From the IMG/VR virus record IMGVR_UViG_3300047169_000105, positions 1 through 32,951 of that record: a stretch of DNA of 32,951 bases; one strand, 5' to 3'. Below the pieces are notes generated by a model. It ran no database searches and was not told the DNA's origin. It saw only the letters and a program-made list of their open reading frames with translations. This document shows, one piece after another, positions 13,386 through 20,314 of this stretch. The first letter of the stretch is position 1, and every line of letters begins with the position of its first letter. The DNA comes from a virus. Made by a program: the position numbers and the translations under genes.

Positions 13386-13754
13386 ATGAGCGCAGAGTCT
13401 TTCAACGACGCCCTGATTGAGTGCGTGAAGCACTGCGGTGGCTCCAAGGTGGTTGGCGTGGAACTCTGGCCCGCCAAGGGCATTGAGGCTGCGCAGCGGC
13501 ATTTGCTCGCGTGTCTGAACGATGACCGAAACGAGAAGCTGTCGCCCGACGAAGCCCTGCACGTCATGCGTTTGGCCCGTGAGCGTGGTTGCCATGCGGC
13601 CATGAACTTCCTTGCGAAGGAACTTGGCTACGGTCAACCAATGCCGGTTGACCGGAGCGACGCCGCTGCCGAGTTGCACCGCCAGTACATCGAGGCCACG
13701 CGGATGCTTGCTCGGCTTGCCGAGCGGATCGAAAAAACGCAGAGGCTGGCATGA
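13386..13754 (+). CDS. CII-family phage regulatory protein
   Basis: This 122-residue protein fits the phage regulatory CII family: FNDALIECVKHCGGSKVVGVELWPAKGIEAAQRHLLACLNDDRNEKLSPDEALHVMRLARERGCHAAMNFLAKELGY, then a C-terminal helix LHRQYIEATRMLARLAERIEK. The N-terminal part is a helix-turn-helix that would bind DNA to influence the lysogeny decision. The ATG at 13386 has GGGAAG eight bases upstream. Its TGA overlaps the next ATG. Confidence 0.8.
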   Translation: MSAESFNDALIECVKHCGGSKVVGVELWPAKGIEAAQRHLLACLNDDRNEKLSPDEALHVMRLARERGCHAAMNFLAKELGYGQPMPVDRSDAAAELHRQYIEATRMLARLAERIEKTQRLA

Positions 13755-14416
13755 AGGCATCTTTTTTTTCATCCGACGAGAGTTGCGCAAGCACGGTTCC
13801 GTCAAGCGGAGCGTGCGCTTCCTCTGGTTCTTTTGTCTGTTCCGTATCGGACAGACAGGAGCGCCCGAAGCGTGTCGCGCGGACTGGAAAAATGGCGCTG
13901 CCGCGCATCACCGACTTTGACGAATTCGTGCGCGAGTACGAAATGCGCCGCGAGGACGATTGCCTGATCTGGCCGTGGAAAGTCTCGAAAAGCGGTCACG
14001 GCATGGTGAAGCGCGGCGGCGAAAAGTTCTACGTCCACCGGCGCCTATACGAGATGCGCGACGGCAAGCCGCTCGGCGACTTGCTGCTGGTGCGCCGCGT
14101 GGAAATTTGCGAGAACTCGCGTTGCTGCGAGCCAGCCCACTGGATGCCGGTACCGAAGTCGCGCCACGCGACCATCGTCGCCAAGCAAGGTCGCCTGTCA
14201 CACGGTCCTGCGCACGCCGCCAAATGCACGGTCGGCCGGCGAAAAGGCCGCCATTTGAAATTGAGTCTTGAAGCTGCCCGCGCGATCCGCGCCGACGCAA
14301 GGCCGTCAAAGGCGCTCGCCGCTGAATACGGGGTTACGACCTCATCCATCAATCGCATCCGTTCTGGACGCGATTGGCGTGAGGCTTCCCCATTTCAAAT
14401 GTTCGGGGCGCGATGA
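13751..14416 (+). CDS. HNH-endonuclease-like protein with C-terminal HTH
   Basis: This 221-residue protein has three parts. The N-terminal 47 residues are Ser/Cys-rich. Residues 71-147 form an HNH_3-like core: CLIWPWKVSKSGHG, then YVHRRLYEMRDGKPLGDLLLV and ICENSRCCEPAHWMPV. Residues 169-210 form a helix-turn-helix (LSLEAARAIRADARPSKALAAEYGVTTSSINRIRSGRDW) typical of homing HNH nucleases. Where active relatives have a His before the ICDN-type motif, this protein has Arg-Arg (115-116), so catalysis is doubtful. The ATG at 13751 overlaps the cII-like stop and has an AGAGG site. An internal start at 13892 would remove the Ser/Cys-rich part. Confidence 0.65.
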   Translation: MKASFFSSDESCASTVPSSGACASSGSFVCSVSDRQERPKRVARTGKMALPRITDFDEFVREYEMRREDDCLIWPWKVSKSGHGMVKRGGEKFYVHRRLYEMRDGKPLGDLLLVRRVEICENSRCCEPAHWMPVPKSRHATIVAKQGRLSHGPAHAAKCTVGRRKGRHLKLSLEAARAIRADARPSKALAAEYGVTTSSINRIRSGRDWREASPFQMFGAR

Positions 14417-14778
14417 TCGGCGCCCGCGAAGAAGGCGAACGACTCGCCCAGGCATGCACCGATAAGGCCGCGCGCGTCACAGCATTTGATGCCGAGGGCG
14501 CGCGCGAGACCGCATTGCGTCTGCTGATGCTGGACGGCCCGACGCCTGGTGAGGCTCTGGTTGAAAAGCTGAAAGCGCGGGGCTATATCCCTCACGACGA
14601 TCGAGCGATGGGCGTCGTTTTCTCCGTACTGGCGCGGCGCGGCCAGATCAAGTGCATCGGGCATTGCGCGCGCAGCAAGGGCCACGGAACCGCCGGTGGC
14701 CGCGTATGGCAAGCGACCGCATGGCGGCCTATGCCGGGTCTCAGGGCCGCTGATACGCGGCAGGAGGCACTGTTTTGA
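14413..14778 (+). CDS. Phage early protein with winged-helix-like fold
   Basis: This 121-residue protein has the pattern ALRLLMLDGPTPGEALVEKLKARGYIPHDDRAMGVVFSVLARRGQIKCIGHCARSKGHGTAGGRVWQATAW. It resembles a small winged-helix unit seen in many phage early regions (helix, basic helix, wing with R-G-Q-I and a C-terminal R-VW strand). DNA binding is likely but the target is unknown. It overlaps the gene upstream and the methyltransferase downstream by four bases each. Confidence 0.7.
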   Translation: MIGAREEGERLAQACTDKAARVTAFDAEGARETALRLLMLDGPTPGEALVEKLKARGYIPHDDRAMGVVFSVLARRGQIKCIGHCARSKGHGTAGGRVWQATAWRPMPGLRAADTRQEALF

Positions 14779-15974
14779 CTGCTCGCATCCTCTGCGGCGA
14801 CGTGATGGACAGACTGCGCGAACTGCCGGCCGGGAGCGTGCAGACGTGCGTCACTTCGCCGCCCTACTGGAATCTTCGGGACTACGTCGTTGCCGGGCAA
14901 ATCGGCCTCGAGGAAACGCCAGAGGAATGGGTCGCCAAGTTGGTCGCCATCTTCGCCGAGGTCCGGCGCGTGCTGCGCGACGACGGGACGATCTGGGTGA
15001 ACCTGGGCGACAGCTACGCCGGATCACGGCGCGGCCTCGATGTCGGCGGCAATTCCGACGAATACAACGCGCATGGCCAGGGGCAGGCGGCGCGCGCCAT
15101 GACGGCCAGCAGTCGGCGGGACGACGAACCGATACCGCGTAGCGACATGCGAATCTCTGGGCTCAAGCCGAAGGACCTCGTCGGCCAGCCGTGGCGCGCG
15201 GCATTCGCATTGCAGGCCGACGGCTGGTACCTGCGGCAGGACATCATCTGGCACAAGCTGAACCCGATGCCCGAGTCGGTGCGGGATCGCTGCACGAAGG
15301 CTCACGAGTACGTTTTCCTGATGTCGAAGTCGGAGCGCTACTTCTTCGACGCGGACGCGATTAGCGAGGTATCAAGCCCCGACACGCATCCCCGCTTGCC
15401 CGGGAACCGCTCGCACAAGGGCACTGATGCCTACGCCGCCGGCGCCAAGGAACACCGCACGAAGGCTGGCCTCGTGGCCTACGCCGAGCGCCAGCGCGGG
15501 AAACGCCCTTCCGGCTGGGCGACAGATGGCGAACACTCCGCTCTTGCGCTGCAACGGCCCGGAGCGCATCGCAAGGACCAAGTCGCGCACGCGGGCAAGA
15601 CGGTTCAATCGGGGCTCGCTTCGCAGGTAGGACACCGTCCGAACGGGAAGCGAAACGCGAGTTTCGATGACGCGATGGCCGTCATGCCAGAGCGGCGTAA
15701 CCGCCGGGATGTCTGGTCGATTGCCAGCGAGCCGTATCCGGAGGCGCATTTCGCGACCTTCCCGTCGATGCTGCCGCGCCTGTGCATCCTGGCCGGCTCG
15801 CGCGTCGGTGACGCGGTGCTGGACCCGTTCGCTGGTTCCGGCACCACCCTGCAAGTCGCGCTTGAGCTGGGGCGCGCCGCCATCGGCGTCGAACTCAATC
15901 CGGAATACGTCCGCCTGATTGAGCGCCGCCTTTCGCGCACCACGCTTGGCCTGCAGTTTGGGGTGGCCGCATGA
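14775..15974 (+). CDS. DNA amino-methyltransferase, beta class (SPPY)
   Basis: This 399-residue enzyme would transfer a methyl group from S-adenosylmethionine to an exocyclic amino group of DNA. The catalytic motif TSPPYWNLRDY (residues 27-37) comes before the cofactor motif DPFAGSGTT (350-358), the order of class beta. SPPY is more usual for N4-cytosine than N6-adenine enzymes, but specificity cannot be read. Residues 190-310 probably form the target recognition part. The start is a TTG at 14775 overlapping the previous stop, with a strong AGGAGG site seven bases upstream. No partner restriction gene is seen, so protection from host restriction or gene regulation is the likely role. Confidence 0.9.
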   Translation: MTARILCGDVMDRLRELPAGSVQTCVTSPPYWNLRDYVVAGQIGLEETPEEWVAKLVAIFAEVRRVLRDDGTIWVNLGDSYAGSRRGLDVGGNSDEYNAHGQGQAARAMTASSRRDDEPIPRSDMRISGLKPKDLVGQPWRAAFALQADGWYLRQDIIWHKLNPMPESVRDRCTKAHEYVFLMSKSERYFFDADAISEVSSPDTHPRLPGNRSHKGTDAYAAGAKEHRTKAGLVAYAERQRGKRPSGWATDGEHSALALQRPGAHRKDQVAHAGKTVQSGLASQVGHRPNGKRNASFDDAMAVMPERRNRRDVWSIASEPYPEAHFATFPSMLPRLCILAGSRVGDAVLDPFAGSGTTLQVALELGRAAIGVELNPEYVRLIERRLSRTTLGLQFGVAA

Positions 15975-16129
15975 CGCCGACCCCGTGCCCGATCTGCAAT
16001 CGCATCGCCGTTGGCGTCGGCATTCCCGCGTTCATGTGCGGTTGCTCTGCCGCGCTGATCTTCGTCCTGGGGCACGCCCCGGCCACGGAATCGGCCAACG
16101 ACGAACCAATCCCCGGAGAGGTCGCGTGA
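15971..16129 (+). CDS. 52-residue membrane-type protein
   Basis: The ORF starts at an ATG overlapping the methyltransferase stop and encodes MTPTPCPICNRIAVGVGIPA, then a hydrophobic stretch to ALIFVLGHA and an acidic tail. A CPIC knuckle precedes one likely transmembrane helix. Its stop overlaps the GTG of the nuclease-like gene. No family is recognised. Confidence 0.6.
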   Translation: MTPTPCPICNRIAVGVGIPAFMCGCSAALIFVLGHAPATESANDEPIPGEVA

Positions 16130-16458
16130 GCGCATACCCGAAGCCCCGGACGTTTCGCAGCGGCCGACTGCTCGAAATCGTCAACATGCTCGGCGCCCAG
16201 AACGACATCCCGTGCGCCTGCGGCTGCGGCATCGAGGACGGCACCGTGGTGGCCGCCCACGGGAACTACGGCAAGGGCGGCGCCATCAAGGCGTCCGACG
16301 CCACGGTCATCGCCCTGCGGTTCGCCTGCCATTCAAAGCTGGACCAGCCCGGCCAGGACGCGCGCTCGAAGCCCGAGCGCCGCGCATTCGAGGCCGAAGC
16401 AAACCTCCGAACCCTGCGCTGGTTGATCGAGCGCGGCTACCTGGTGCCCTCACGATGA
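16126..16458 (+). CDS. YbcO/HNH-like phage nuclease
   Basis: This 110-residue protein has IPCACGCGIEDGTVVAAHGNYGKGGAIKASDATVIALRFACHSKLDQ. This gives Cys residues 30-34, His45, a GKGG-IK-SD segment and Cys68-His69 followed by LDQ. The layout is that of the small YbcO/DUF1364-type or Ref-like HNH nucleases of lambdoid nin regions. They act on DNA during recombination or replication. It begins with GTG at 16126 in a GTGA overlap. The C-terminal helix RTLRWLIERGYL is conserved in relatives I recall. Activity is inferred. Confidence 0.7.
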   Translation: MSAYPKPRTFRSGRLLEIVNMLGAQNDIPCACGCGIEDGTVVAAHGNYGKGGAIKASDATVIALRFACHSKLDQPGQDARSKPERRAFEAEANLRTLRWLIERGYLVPSR

Positions 16459-16802
16459 CCACTCCCCAGCGCGGCCCGTGCGCGAAACGGCGCGTCACCT
16501 GTCTCATCATCAACGCGAACCGCGACCAGGTGTTCGGCGAAAACGACTGCGCCAATCCGCAGGCGACGTGCCCGCGCGCGCCCGGCGAGGGATACGAAAA
16601 GTGCAAGTCGGTCTGCGGGCAGGCCGGCCACGCCGAAACAGAGGCCATTGCACGGGCGCAGCGCCTTGGCATGGACCTCACCGGAGCGTCGGCGCATATC
16701 CACGGCCATTACCACGCCTGCGAGCCCTGCGCGCGCGCTTTGGCTCAGGCTGGCGTGTCGTGGATTGTCATTCATGTTGACCCAACGGCGGTGCCACGGT
16801 GA
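16455..16802 (+). CDS. Deaminase-fold protein (dCMP/cytidine deaminase-like)
   Basis: This 115-residue protein carries the two zinc motifs of the cytidine-deaminase superfamily: HAETEAI (His59, Glu61) and CEPCARAL (Cys89, Cys92). The first half adds three or four extra Cys residues (C32, C39, C50, C54) that may form a structural zinc site. Relatives deaminate dCMP or free nucleosides and so supply dUMP for thymidylate. The protein is shorter than typical dCMP deaminases, so the substrate is open, and a nucleic-acid target is possible. It is coupled by ATGA to the gene before and by GTGA to dcm after. Confidence 0.75.
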   Translation: MTTPQRGPCAKRRVTCLIINANRDQVFGENDCANPQATCPRAPGEGYEKCKSVCGQAGHAETEAIARAQRLGMDLTGASAHIHGHYHACEPCARALAQAGVSWIVIHVDPTAVPR

Positions 16803-18460
16803 GGTTTCTGAGTCTCTTCAGCGGCATCGAGGCCGCTTCCGCCGCGTGGCTTCCGCTGGGATGGGAGTGCGTCGGCTTTGCGGAAATCGACAAGTTCCCC
16901 GCCGCCGTTCTCGCGCATCACCACCCGAGCGTTCCGAACCTGGGCGACGTTTCGAAGGTCACGCGCGAACAGATCGAATCCCTGAGCCCCATCGACCTGG
17001 TCGTCGGGGGATTTCCGTGCCAGGACTTGAGCATCGCCGGCAAGCGTGCCGGCTTGGAGGATAAAGATGGGCGCAAGACCAGAAGCGGGCTCTTCTTCGA
17101 CGCAATGCGAATTGTGGAGTGGGCCGGACCTCGGTGGGTCGTCATTGAAAACGTCCCCGGACTTTTCTCAAGCAAGGGGGGGGGCGACTTTGCTGCCGTG
17201 GTTGGAGAACTGGCTGGGGCCGACTTTGACGTACCGGATGATGGATGGAGCAATGCCGGTGTCGCAGCCGGCGCGCGGGGGCTTGTCGAATGGGCAACTC
17301 TGGACGCGCAATTCTTCGGTCTGGCGCAACGGCGCGCGCGTGTGTTCCTTGTCCGAGATTCTGGAAACTGGGCGAGTCGACCGCCGGTACTTCTTGAGCC
17401 CGAAAGCCTGTCAGGGCATCCTGCGCCGCGCCGAGAAACGGGGCAAGAACCTGCCGGCGGCACTTTGCGCAGCACTGATGGCGGTAGCGACGTCTGCCAC
17501 GCAGAGGCCGGCCACCTAATACCCGAAACGGTCGGCGCGCTCACGTCGGCCTGCGGCCCGAACGCGCATGGCGGGAGCGGGCTTGCCACCGACAATGGAG
17601 CGGACGCCGGCCACATCATTGCCGACACCCTGCGCGGATTTGCCCGCGCCGAACATCAGGCGGTCGCGTACGGCGGAAACAACACCGCCGGCCCTATCGA
17701 CGTTGCCACGGCAGTGCGCGCCAAGGGCGGATCCGGGCATGGCGATTTCGAGTCCGAGACGTTCATCGCGCACGCGCTGCGCGCCGACGGCTTCGATGCT
17801 AGTGAAGACGGGACCGTACGCGGAACGCCGCTTTTACCGGTGGCCTTCAGTTGCAAGGACCACGGCGCTGACGCTGGGGAGATTTCTCCGAAGCTGCGCG
17901 CCATGGGTCACGGCGATTCGCATGCGAACGCTGGCGGTCAGGTAGCGGTCGCGTTCGATTGGCGCGCTGGCGGCGATACGGCATGCGGTACCAGTCTGGA
18001 AGGCTGTCCTCCGGTCAGAACATCGGACACGATCGCAGTGGCTATTCAGGCAGGTGCGCTTCGGGAGAACCCAAACAGCGGTCCAGACGGCGTCGGCGTT
18101 CAGGATGACATCGCATACACAATGGAGGCCTGCGCCGAGGTCCAGGCGGTTGCATTCGATACCGCACAGATCACATCGCGCGCCAATGGAACTAGGGCCG
18201 AGCCCGGATTGCCGACTTCCACCCTGGCAAAGCAAATCCGAATGCACGTCGCCACGACGATGCAGGTCCGCCGCCTGACGCCGCGCGAATGTGAGCGCCT
18301 GCAGGGCTTTCCTGACGACTACACCCTGATCCAGTACCGCGGCAAGCCTGCGGCCGACGGGCCACGATACAAGGCGCTCGGGAATAGTTTCGCTGTTCCG
18401 GTTGTCCGGTGGATAGGGCAAAGGATCGCCTCTGTCGAATCATTTAACGAGGCAAATTGA
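16799..18460 (+). CDS. dcm: DNA C5-cytosine methyltransferase
   Basis: This 553-residue C5 methyltransferase would methylate cytosine in a short target sequence. Visible motifs are I (FLSLFSGIEAASAAW), IV with catalytic Cys74 (GGFPCQDLS), VI (ENV, 117-119), VIII (QRRARVF, 177-183), IX (RRLTPRECERLQGFPDDYT, from 491) and X (ALGNSFAVPV). About 300 residues separate VIII and IX, a large insertion rich in Gly, Ala and short recurring phrases. It holds the target-recognition region and is a feature of phage enzymes of this type. The GTG at 16799 overlaps the deaminase stop. A run of nine G (17176-17184) lies in the coding frame. Confidence 0.92.
   Translation: MRFLSLFSGIEAASAAWLPLGWECVGFAEIDKFPAAVLAHHHPSVPNLGDVSKVTREQIESLSPIDLVVGGFPCQDLSIAGKRAGLEDKDGRKTRSGLFFDAMRIVEWAGPRWVVIENVPGLFSSKGGGDFAAVVGELAGADFDVPDDGWSNAGVAAGARGLVEWATLDAQFFGLAQRRARVFLVRDSGNWASRPPVLLEPESLSGHPAPRRETGQEPAGGTLRSTDGGSDVCHAEAGHLIPETVGALTSACGPNAHGGSGLATDNGADAGHIIADTLRGFARAEHQAVAYGGNNTAGPIDVATAVRAKGGSGHGDFESETFIAHALRADGFDASEDGTVRGTPLLPVAFSCKDHGADAGEISPKLRAMGHGDSHANAGGQVAVAFDWRAGGDTACGTSLEGCPPVRTSDTIAVAIQAGALRENPNSGPDGVGVQDDIAYTMEACAEVQAVAFDTAQITSRANGTRAEPGLPTSTLAKQIRMHVATTMQVRRLTPRECERLQGFPDDYTLIQYRGKPAADGPRYKALGNSFAVPVVRWIGQRIASVESFNEAN
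17046..17519 (+). CDS. Open frame overprinted on dcm
   Basis: In the +1 frame relative to dcm, a 157-codon ORF encodes a product that looks like a natural protein in its second half: SLSEILETGRVDRRYFLSPK, then ACQGILRRAEKRGKNLPAALCAAL. I recall phage proteins with very similar strings near cytosine methyltransferase genes. The first half includes LWSGPDLGGSSLKTSPDFS. The start codon at 17046 has no clear ribosome site. The frame could be reached by a shift at the nine-G tract. This may be a genuine overlapping gene or a remnant reading; confidence in translation is moderate at best. Confidence 0.4.
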   Translation: MPAWRIKMGARPEAGSSSTQCELWSGPDLGGSSLKTSPDFSQARGGATLLPWLENWLGPTLTYRMMDGAMPVSQPARGGLSNGQLWTRNSSVWRNGARVCSLSEILETGRVDRRYFLSPKACQGILRRAEKRGKNLPAALCAALMAVATSATQRPAT

Positions 18461-18461
18461 A

Positions 18462-19259
18462 TTGGCACGCATCCGCACGATAAAGCCAGAGTTCTTCCGC
18501 CATGAGGGCCTTCAGGATCTTGAGGCGGCGAACCCTGGGAAGCAGGTGATGCTGGTTTTCGCTGGGCTCTGGGGCCACTGCGATAAGGCCGGCCGGTTCG
18601 AATGGAAGCCGCGGCAACTGAAGCTGGACATCCTCCCGTTCCTTGAATTCGACATGGTGGAAACGCTCGGGGCGCTCGAGCGCGCCGGTTTTCTGCGCAG
18701 TTACGAAGTCGCCGGCCGTCGCTACGGCGTCATCCCGTCCTTTGCCGATCACCAGCGCATCAACGGCAAGGAAGCCCAGGAACCGGAGAAGCACCCGCCA
18801 CAACCCTTTTGCGAACCGGAACCTACTTGTGAAACAGATTTGAACCAGTCGGGAACAAATAGGGAAGCAACCTGGAAGCAACCGGGAAGCAACCTCCCGG
18901 ACAGGAAGGGAAGGGAAGAGGAAGGGAAGGGGAATGGAGAAGCGCGCGGTGCGCGCCCGCTTCAAGTCCCCGACCTGGTCGCCGATGGCTTGACCGAGCA
19001 AACCTCCGTCGAGTGGTTGGCGCACCGCAAGCGCAAGCGCGCGCCGCTGACGCCGATCGCCTGGAACGCTATCAAGGCCGAAGCAGAGAAGGCGGGTTGG
19101 CCCATCGAGGACGCGATCCTCAAGGCGCTGGCGCGTGGATGGCAGGGGCTTGAAGCCGAATGGTTACGCAAGGATGGGGACAGCCGTCGGGGCCGCGCGG
19201 CCGATGGCGGGCTGGGTGAAGGGCCGCGCGGATTCCTCGAAGAAATGGGGCAGCAATGA
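18462..19259 (+). CDS. Phage replication initiation-type protein
   Basis: The N-terminal part of this 265-residue protein, MARIRTIKPEFFRHEGLQDL to LERAGFLRSYEVAGRRYGVIPSFADHQRINGKE, is a winged-helix domain common to phage replication (O-like) proteins. A low-complexity linker (about 110-160) follows, then a C-terminal WLAHRKRKRAPLTPIAWNAIKAEAEKAGWPIEDAILKALARGWQGLEAEWL domain. It would recognise the phage origin and recruit a helicase loader. The start is a TTG with GAGG upstream. The linker-coding DNA holds direct repeats that may be the origin, as in lambda O. Confidence 0.8.
   Translation: MARIRTIKPEFFRHEGLQDLEAANPGKQVMLVFAGLWGHCDKAGRFEWKPRQLKLDILPFLEFDMVETLGALERAGFLRSYEVAGRRYGVIPSFADHQRINGKEAQEPEKHPPQPFCEPEPTCETDLNQSGTNREATWKQPGSNLPDRKGREEEGKGNGEARGARPLQVPDLVADGLTEQTSVEWLAHRKRKRAPLTPIAWNAIKAEAEKAGWPIEDAILKALARGWQGLEAEWLRKDGDSRRGRAADGGLGEGPRGFLEEMGQQ
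18863..18894 (+). repeat. Candidate replication origin repeats
   Basis: Three copies of GGAAGCAACC begin at 18863, 18874 and 18885, an 11-bp period. They are followed by a purine-rich run (18901-18940) of GGAAGGGAAG-type repeats on the same strand. They lie inside the linker of the replication gene, where lambda has its O-binding iterons. No AT-rich unwinding region is obvious. Confidence 0.5.
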
Positions 19260-19891
19260 CGGAAATCGATGCCAAGCGGTTCGCCTCGGCCATGCAGGCG
19301 CTCGGCGAGTACTACGGGCGCCAACTATCGAAGGCCGCGGTTCGGCTCTATTGGCAGGGGCTTATGGAATTCGACATCCTGGCAATCGAGCGGGCGATAG
19401 GCGAACACATGCGCAACCCGGACACCGGCCAATTCCTTCCGAAGATCGCCGACGTCGTTCGCGTGATCCATGGCCGGACCGAGGATCAGTCGCTTGCGGC
19501 CTGGGCGAAGGTGGACCGGGCGGTGCGCTCGGTGGGCGGCTACCAGTCGGTCGTTTTCGACGATCCCATCGTCCACCGGGTAATTTCCGACATGGGCGGC
19601 TGGGTGGCCCTCTGTGCGAAGCGCGACGACGAATGGCCGTTCGTTGCCAAGGAATTCGGCGTCCGGTACCGGGCTTTCCGATTGCGCGGCGAGACGCCGG
19701 AGTACCCGCGCCAGCTCATCGGAATTGCCGAAGCGCACAACTCGAGCAAGGGATTGCCCTCCGATCCACCGACGCTGGTGGGAAACCAGGCCGCCGCCGA
19801 GCGCGTGATGCTGGGCGGCACGGACCGGCCGCTGGTCGCTTTCACGCGCGCCGCTACCGCTGTGCCGCGCATCGAGCAAGCCGTTGCCTGA
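19256..19891 (+). CDS. DUF6475-like replication accessory protein
   Basis: This 211-residue protein begins MTEIDAKRFASAMQALGEYY and continues with SKAAVRLYWQGLMEFDILAIERAIGEHMRNPDTGQFLPKIADVVRVIHG. I associate this pattern with phage proteins placed directly after the O-like gene (DUF6475; the position of lambda P). A helicase-loading or primosome role is inferred from place. It overlaps the replication gene by four bases. Confidence 0.7.
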   Translation: MTEIDAKRFASAMQALGEYYGRQLSKAAVRLYWQGLMEFDILAIERAIGEHMRNPDTGQFLPKIADVVRVIHGRTEDQSLAAWAKVDRAVRSVGGYQSVVFDDPIVHRVISDMGGWVALCAKRDDEWPFVAKEFGVRYRAFRLRGETPEYPRQLIGIAEAHNSSKGLPSDPPTLVGNQAAAERVMLGGTDRPLVAFTRAATAVPRIEQAVA

Positions 19892-19893
19892 CC

Positions 19894-20190
19894 GTGGCCG
19901 AGTGCCTATGCCCGCAATGCACCGACACGCCGGCGCCCACCTACACGGAGGCTCACCGGATGGCTTGCGAGGCTCGGCACTGCCTGACGATGACTCTTGA
20001 AGGACTGCAGGCTTTCGTTGCGAACGTTGGCGATAAACGCGGCCGCGTTGCCGCTGAAAGGTTGAAGGATGAAATCCACCGGGAACACCGACGCCTGCGC
20101 GCCGCAAGGTCTGGCGGACCTATGGGAAATGATGGAAGTCGAAATGGTCCAGAAGGGCGGGACGAAGCAGGAGCTGGCGTGCATGCGTAA
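19894..20190 (+). CDS. Small Cys-containing phage protein
   Basis: From a GTG at 19894, two bases after the previous stop, the frame encodes about 98 residues beginning MAECLCPQCTDTPAPTYTEA. It includes a CLCPQC knuckle and a helical middle (RVAAERLKDEIHREHRRLRAARSG). The first two thirds resemble short prophage proteins with the same CLCxxC start. The last 40 codons overlap the next gene and read as low-complexity. Confidence 0.6.
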   Translation: MAECLCPQCTDTPAPTYTEAHRMACEARHCLTMTLEGLQAFVANVGDKRGRVAAERLKDEIHREHRRLRAARSGGPMGNDGSRNGPEGRDEAGAGVHA

Positions 20191-20314
20191 CGTATTTTTC
20201 TGCGGTGCGATGGCTGTACTGACAGCGGGATTGCGCGGTCAACCGACCCCCGGAGAGCTGTTGGCTCGGATGGTAACCATGCAGTTTGATGCGATGGAAG
20301 CGGTGGGCCTGTGA
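20069..20314 (+). CDS. 81-residue phage protein
   Basis: This ORF encodes a helical protein with LWEMMEVEMVQKGGTKQELACMRNVFFCGAMAVLTAG and a C-terminal ARMVTMQFDAMEAV. Similar small proteins with an 'FxxGAxAxL' helix occur next to ninB in other prophages. An AAAGG site lies seven bases upstream of the ATG. It overlaps the preceding gene by 121 bases in a different frame, which is unusual, and overlaps ninB by four bases. Confidence 0.65.
   Translation: MKSTGNTDACAPQGLADLWEMMEVEMVQKGGTKQELACMRNVFFCGAMAVLTAGLRGQPTPGELLARMVTMQFDAMEAVGL

Noticed and set aside
19135-20190. 351-residue plus-strand ORF
   Set aside because: Its first 250 codons are a shadow of the DUF6475-like gene; only the end from the GTG at 19894 looks coding.
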